Positions 5,071 through 7,483 of a stretch of 7,483 bases of DNA are shown here, piece after piece; the first letter of the stretch is position 1; every line of letters starts with the position of its first letter. The stretch is from assembly GCA_910587275.1 (NCBI GenBank), contig CAJUMD010000136.1:1-7483 (forward strand), read 5' to 3'. Made by a program: the position numbers and the translations under genes. The notes under the pieces are model-generated. The model worked only from the letters and a program-made list of their open reading frames with translations, made no database searches and was not told the DNA's origin. The stretch comes from an uncultured Kineothrix sp. (lineage in GTDB: Bacteria; Bacillota; Clostridia; Lachnospirales; Lachnospiraceae).

Positions 5071-7483
5071 ATGAAAAAATTCCGGAAAAAAATAACAGGC
5101 ATATTACTGGCAGTATCCGTCGCTGCGGCATCGGTATTTCCAATACAGGGCACGGCGGCACAGCCATACAGCAATACACCGGAAACGGGACATGCGGCGG
5201 CAAACAGGGAAACCACAGTCTCCGCCAACCTTCCGGCAGACGTAAACAGCGGCGGTCTGCCCATGGCGGCTGCCTATGACATTAACCCGCCGGTCATCGA
5301 AAACTTCGAACTGGAAGAAAGCGGCCAAACCCTGAACCAGTATGATACCCTGCATTTTAAGATGTCGGCATACGATGCCGAAAGCGGAATTAAATCCATT
5401 AAGGTTACTCTCGGAACCGGCTTCTACGGCGTCAATTCCGTAACTTTGCATCACAGCGGGGGCAACCTGTATACGGGGACACTTCCCTGCAGTGACTTAG
5501 GTTATAGCGAGAAGGATTATTATGTTTCCCACCTTAGGGTTGAGGATAATGCAGGCAACTATATTGATTTGTCCACCCGGGATGCAGACGAATACCGCTG
5601 CCCCTTTACTTACCAATATGAACGCGTGGAAGAAGACGTATCCCTTTCCGGTCTGCAAATACAGACCACTTCTTCCGGCGGAGACGGAAAAGCCGGAATC
5701 GGCGATACCGTCACCTACACCGCCCAATTGGACTGTGAAGAACAAATAACGGTAAAAAGAATCGAGATGCGCCTGACAGCACGCGGCAATTCCGGAAAAC
5801 AGCAGGATCTTGCCATGACTTACGATGCAGACACCCGGACAATGACCGGTACCTATACCGTTACTGCCGATACCTATCCGGGAGAATGGGACCTGACCCA
5901 AATAATTGTTTATACGCAGAATAACTCTCATTTTTTCTATCCAAATGAAATAGCGCCGGACGCAGACCTGACATTTACCGTAAACAATGACGGGTATGAT
6001 TTGGCAAAACCCGTTATTGAAAGTATTACCATCGATAAAAACGGCCAAATGGTAAAAGCGGGGGATACCGTTGCCATAAAGATAAAAGTAACGGAAGAAA
6101 ACCCTTCCACGTGGATGTGTGTCACCTTTTACCCGGACTCCCAAGACGCTTATTCTTTTGAAACCAGTCTGGAGTGGGAACCATCCACCATGGAATATAT
6201 CGGGGAAATCAACATCACACGGGATACCTTCCCCACAAAATGGGAACTTAGTTCCTTGAAACTGTCCGACAAAAACGGAAACCGAACGTACCTGTCCGAT
6301 TTTTGGGATGAATGGGATACGACAAAATTCCCATGGTACTACACGGTGGACCCGGCAGGATACCTTGACGATACCAAAGCGCCCGTCATTGAAGACATCA
6401 CCCTTGACAAAAACAGGCAGTGGGTCCGTCCGGGTGACAAAATTATCTTAAAAGTAAAAGTAAACGAAGAAAATCCCTCTCCCGAAACATATGCTGATTT
6501 CCGTCCCCAGGTTTCCAATGTTTCGTCGTCTTTCCGGCTTTATCTGGATTACCATGCCGATACCGGGGAATATATTGGTACCATCCATATCTCCGACCAA
6601 ACCTATCCCTGCGAGTGGACGCTTACGGATTTGGTCGTATCCGATGTAAGGGGAAACAAGGCATACGCGGAAAGTTTCCTGGAAGACTGGCGCGATACCT
6701 ATCCATGGTATTACCGGGTAAAAGCAGGGGACACTTTCCGGGAGGATGTAAAAGATGTTACGATTTCCTTTTACGGATTGGTAAAACAGGCGGACGGCAG
6801 CTTTCAGTATGGCTTGGAACCGTTCTCACAAACCGTGGAAAATGTAGGAAGACGGACTACTTTAAGGGAACTCGGCATCTCCCTGCCCCAGCCAATGGAA
6901 GGCCTGACTGCGGTATGGGAATACGGCGACCTGCATATGCGGGAAATCGACGAAGATTCCGTACTGCTGTTTGAAGGCCCGGAGGACAGAACCTTTTATA
7001 TTTATACCCGCTATGATAAAGGCTGTGCCAACATCACGCTTACCTACATGACAAAGGACAACGGAATAAAGACCGCCGTCTTTCCCTTCTTCACCGCCAA
7101 AGGAACCACTTTCCAAGAAGTGCTGGATACTTTTCCGCTGCCGGAAGATGCAAGGACGGAAGGTTTTTCCGGTTATAAACTGAAAGCCCCCTTGGACGGA
7201 ACCATACAGGTCAATAACTATGCATACCTTTCCGCCGAGGCGGAATACAACAACTGTCAGGTCGCATGGCACACCAGGTATTTCGATGAAAACGGCAACG
7301 AAAAATCCGAAATCATTTCCGCCTCCTACGAAAAAGGCACCGCCGTAAATGAAGCCCTGGCAGCCCTGAAAGCACCGGAAACAACAGGGGAAGCGGGTGC
7401 GGACCCAACCGGATTTGAAGCATGGGTCCTGACGGATACCTCCGGGGAAGACGTACTGTCCCAGCCGATGACGGATTTGTATG
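5071..7483 (+). CDS. Paralogous secreted surface protein, 3' end outside window
   Basis: The frame is open from ATG 5071 to the window edge (804 codons, then one base). It is a collinear paralogue of the protein at 529. Residues 1-30 are a signal peptide (KKFRKK, hydrophobic core, likely cleavage after TAA). Four Ig-like modules lie near 70-188, 189-304, 306-432 and 433-556. Each corresponds best to the same-numbered module of the first protein: only module 4 has FRPQVSNVS and YPCEW, in both proteins. The middle region begins with VTISFYGL (near 562) and includes the NCQVAWHT beta-grasp-like segment (near 728). The first protein is only six codons longer up to the same point. Whether it ends in an SPKTG motif, and whether another sortase follows, cannot be seen. 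It may be a second substrate of the SrtB just upstream. Confidence 0.9.
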   Translation, partial: MKKFRKKITGILLAVSVAAASVFPIQGTAAQPYSNTPETGHAAANRETTVSANLPADVNSGGLPMAAAYDINPPVIENFELEESGQTLNQYDTLHFKMSAYDAESGIKSIKVTLGTGFYGVNSVTLHHSGGNLYTGTLPCSDLGYSEKDYYVSHLRVEDNAGNYIDLSTRDADEYRCPFTYQYERVEEDVSLSGLQIQTTSSGGDGKAGIGDTVTYTAQLDCEEQITVKRIEMRLTARGNSGKQQDLAMTYDADTRTMTGTYTVTADTYPGEWDLTQIIVYTQNNSHFFYPNEIAPDADLTFTVNNDGYDLAKPVIESITIDKNGQMVKAGDTVAIKIKVTEENPSTWMCVTFYPDSQDAYSFETSLEWEPSTMEYIGEINITRDTFPTKWELSSLKLSDKNGNRTYLSDFWDEWDTTKFPWYYTVDPAGYLDDTKAPVIEDITLDKNRQWVRPGDKIILKVKVNEENPSPETYADFRPQVSNVSSSFRLYLDYHADTGEYIGTIHISDQTYPCEWTLTDLVVSDVRGNKAYAESFLEDWRDTYPWYYRVKAGDTFREDVKDVTISFYGLVKQADGSFQYGLEPFSQTVENVGRRTTLRELGISLPQPMEGLTAVWEYGDLHMREIDEDSVLLFEGPEDRTFYIYTRYDKGCANITLTYMTKDNGIKTAVFPFFTAKGTTFQEVLDTFPLPEDARTEGFSGYKLKAPLDGTIQVNNYAYLSAEAEYNNCQVAWHTRYFDENGNEKSEIISASYEKGTAVNEALAALKAPETTGEAGADPTGFEAWVLTDTSGEDVLSQPMTDLY

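Overview
The window looks like a low-to-mid-GC Bacillota genome, most plausibly a gut Lachnospiraceae-type Clostridia. The support is strong AGGAGG-type ribosome binding sites, a class B sortase with a Clostridioides-like catalytic spacing, an SPKTG sorting motif, and two families of palindromic intergenic repeats. Genus cannot be fixed from the sequence alone. All convincing genes are on the + strand.

Layout: 1-528 is non-coding and unusually structured. It holds the end of one copy of a ~105-nt palindromic element (1-52), an A/T-rich segment with two TATAAT boxes (51-149), a second copy of the element (150-250), a textbook intrinsic terminator (291-323), and two 54-nt copies of a second palindromic repeat (325-378, 408-461) separated by another hairpin. 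Position 529-4137 encodes a 1202-residue secreted surface protein with four tandem Ig-like modules, a long beta-rich middle, a conserved C-terminal domain and a terminal SPKTGE. Position 4141-4962 encodes a class B sortase, three bases after the stop codon of its probable substrate. A third copy of the palindromic element (4926-5030) overlaps the 3' end of the sortase gene and supplies its last residues and stop codon. Position 5071 to the window end is the first 804 codons of a second, collinear paralogue of the surface protein.

Functionally this is a surface-protein and sortase locus. The large proteins carry signal peptides and are probably exported and displayed, and SrtB is the obvious candidate to attach them to peptidoglycan or to process them. 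The locus appears to have grown by duplication of a complete large gene including its ribosome binding site. The two copies have diverged in the N-terminal modules but share a 55-nt identical stretch at the window edge. The most notable oddity is that the first protein stops immediately after SPKTGE, without the hydrophobic and charged tail of a normal sorting signal, while the sortase and its N-terminal membrane segment follow in the same reading frame.
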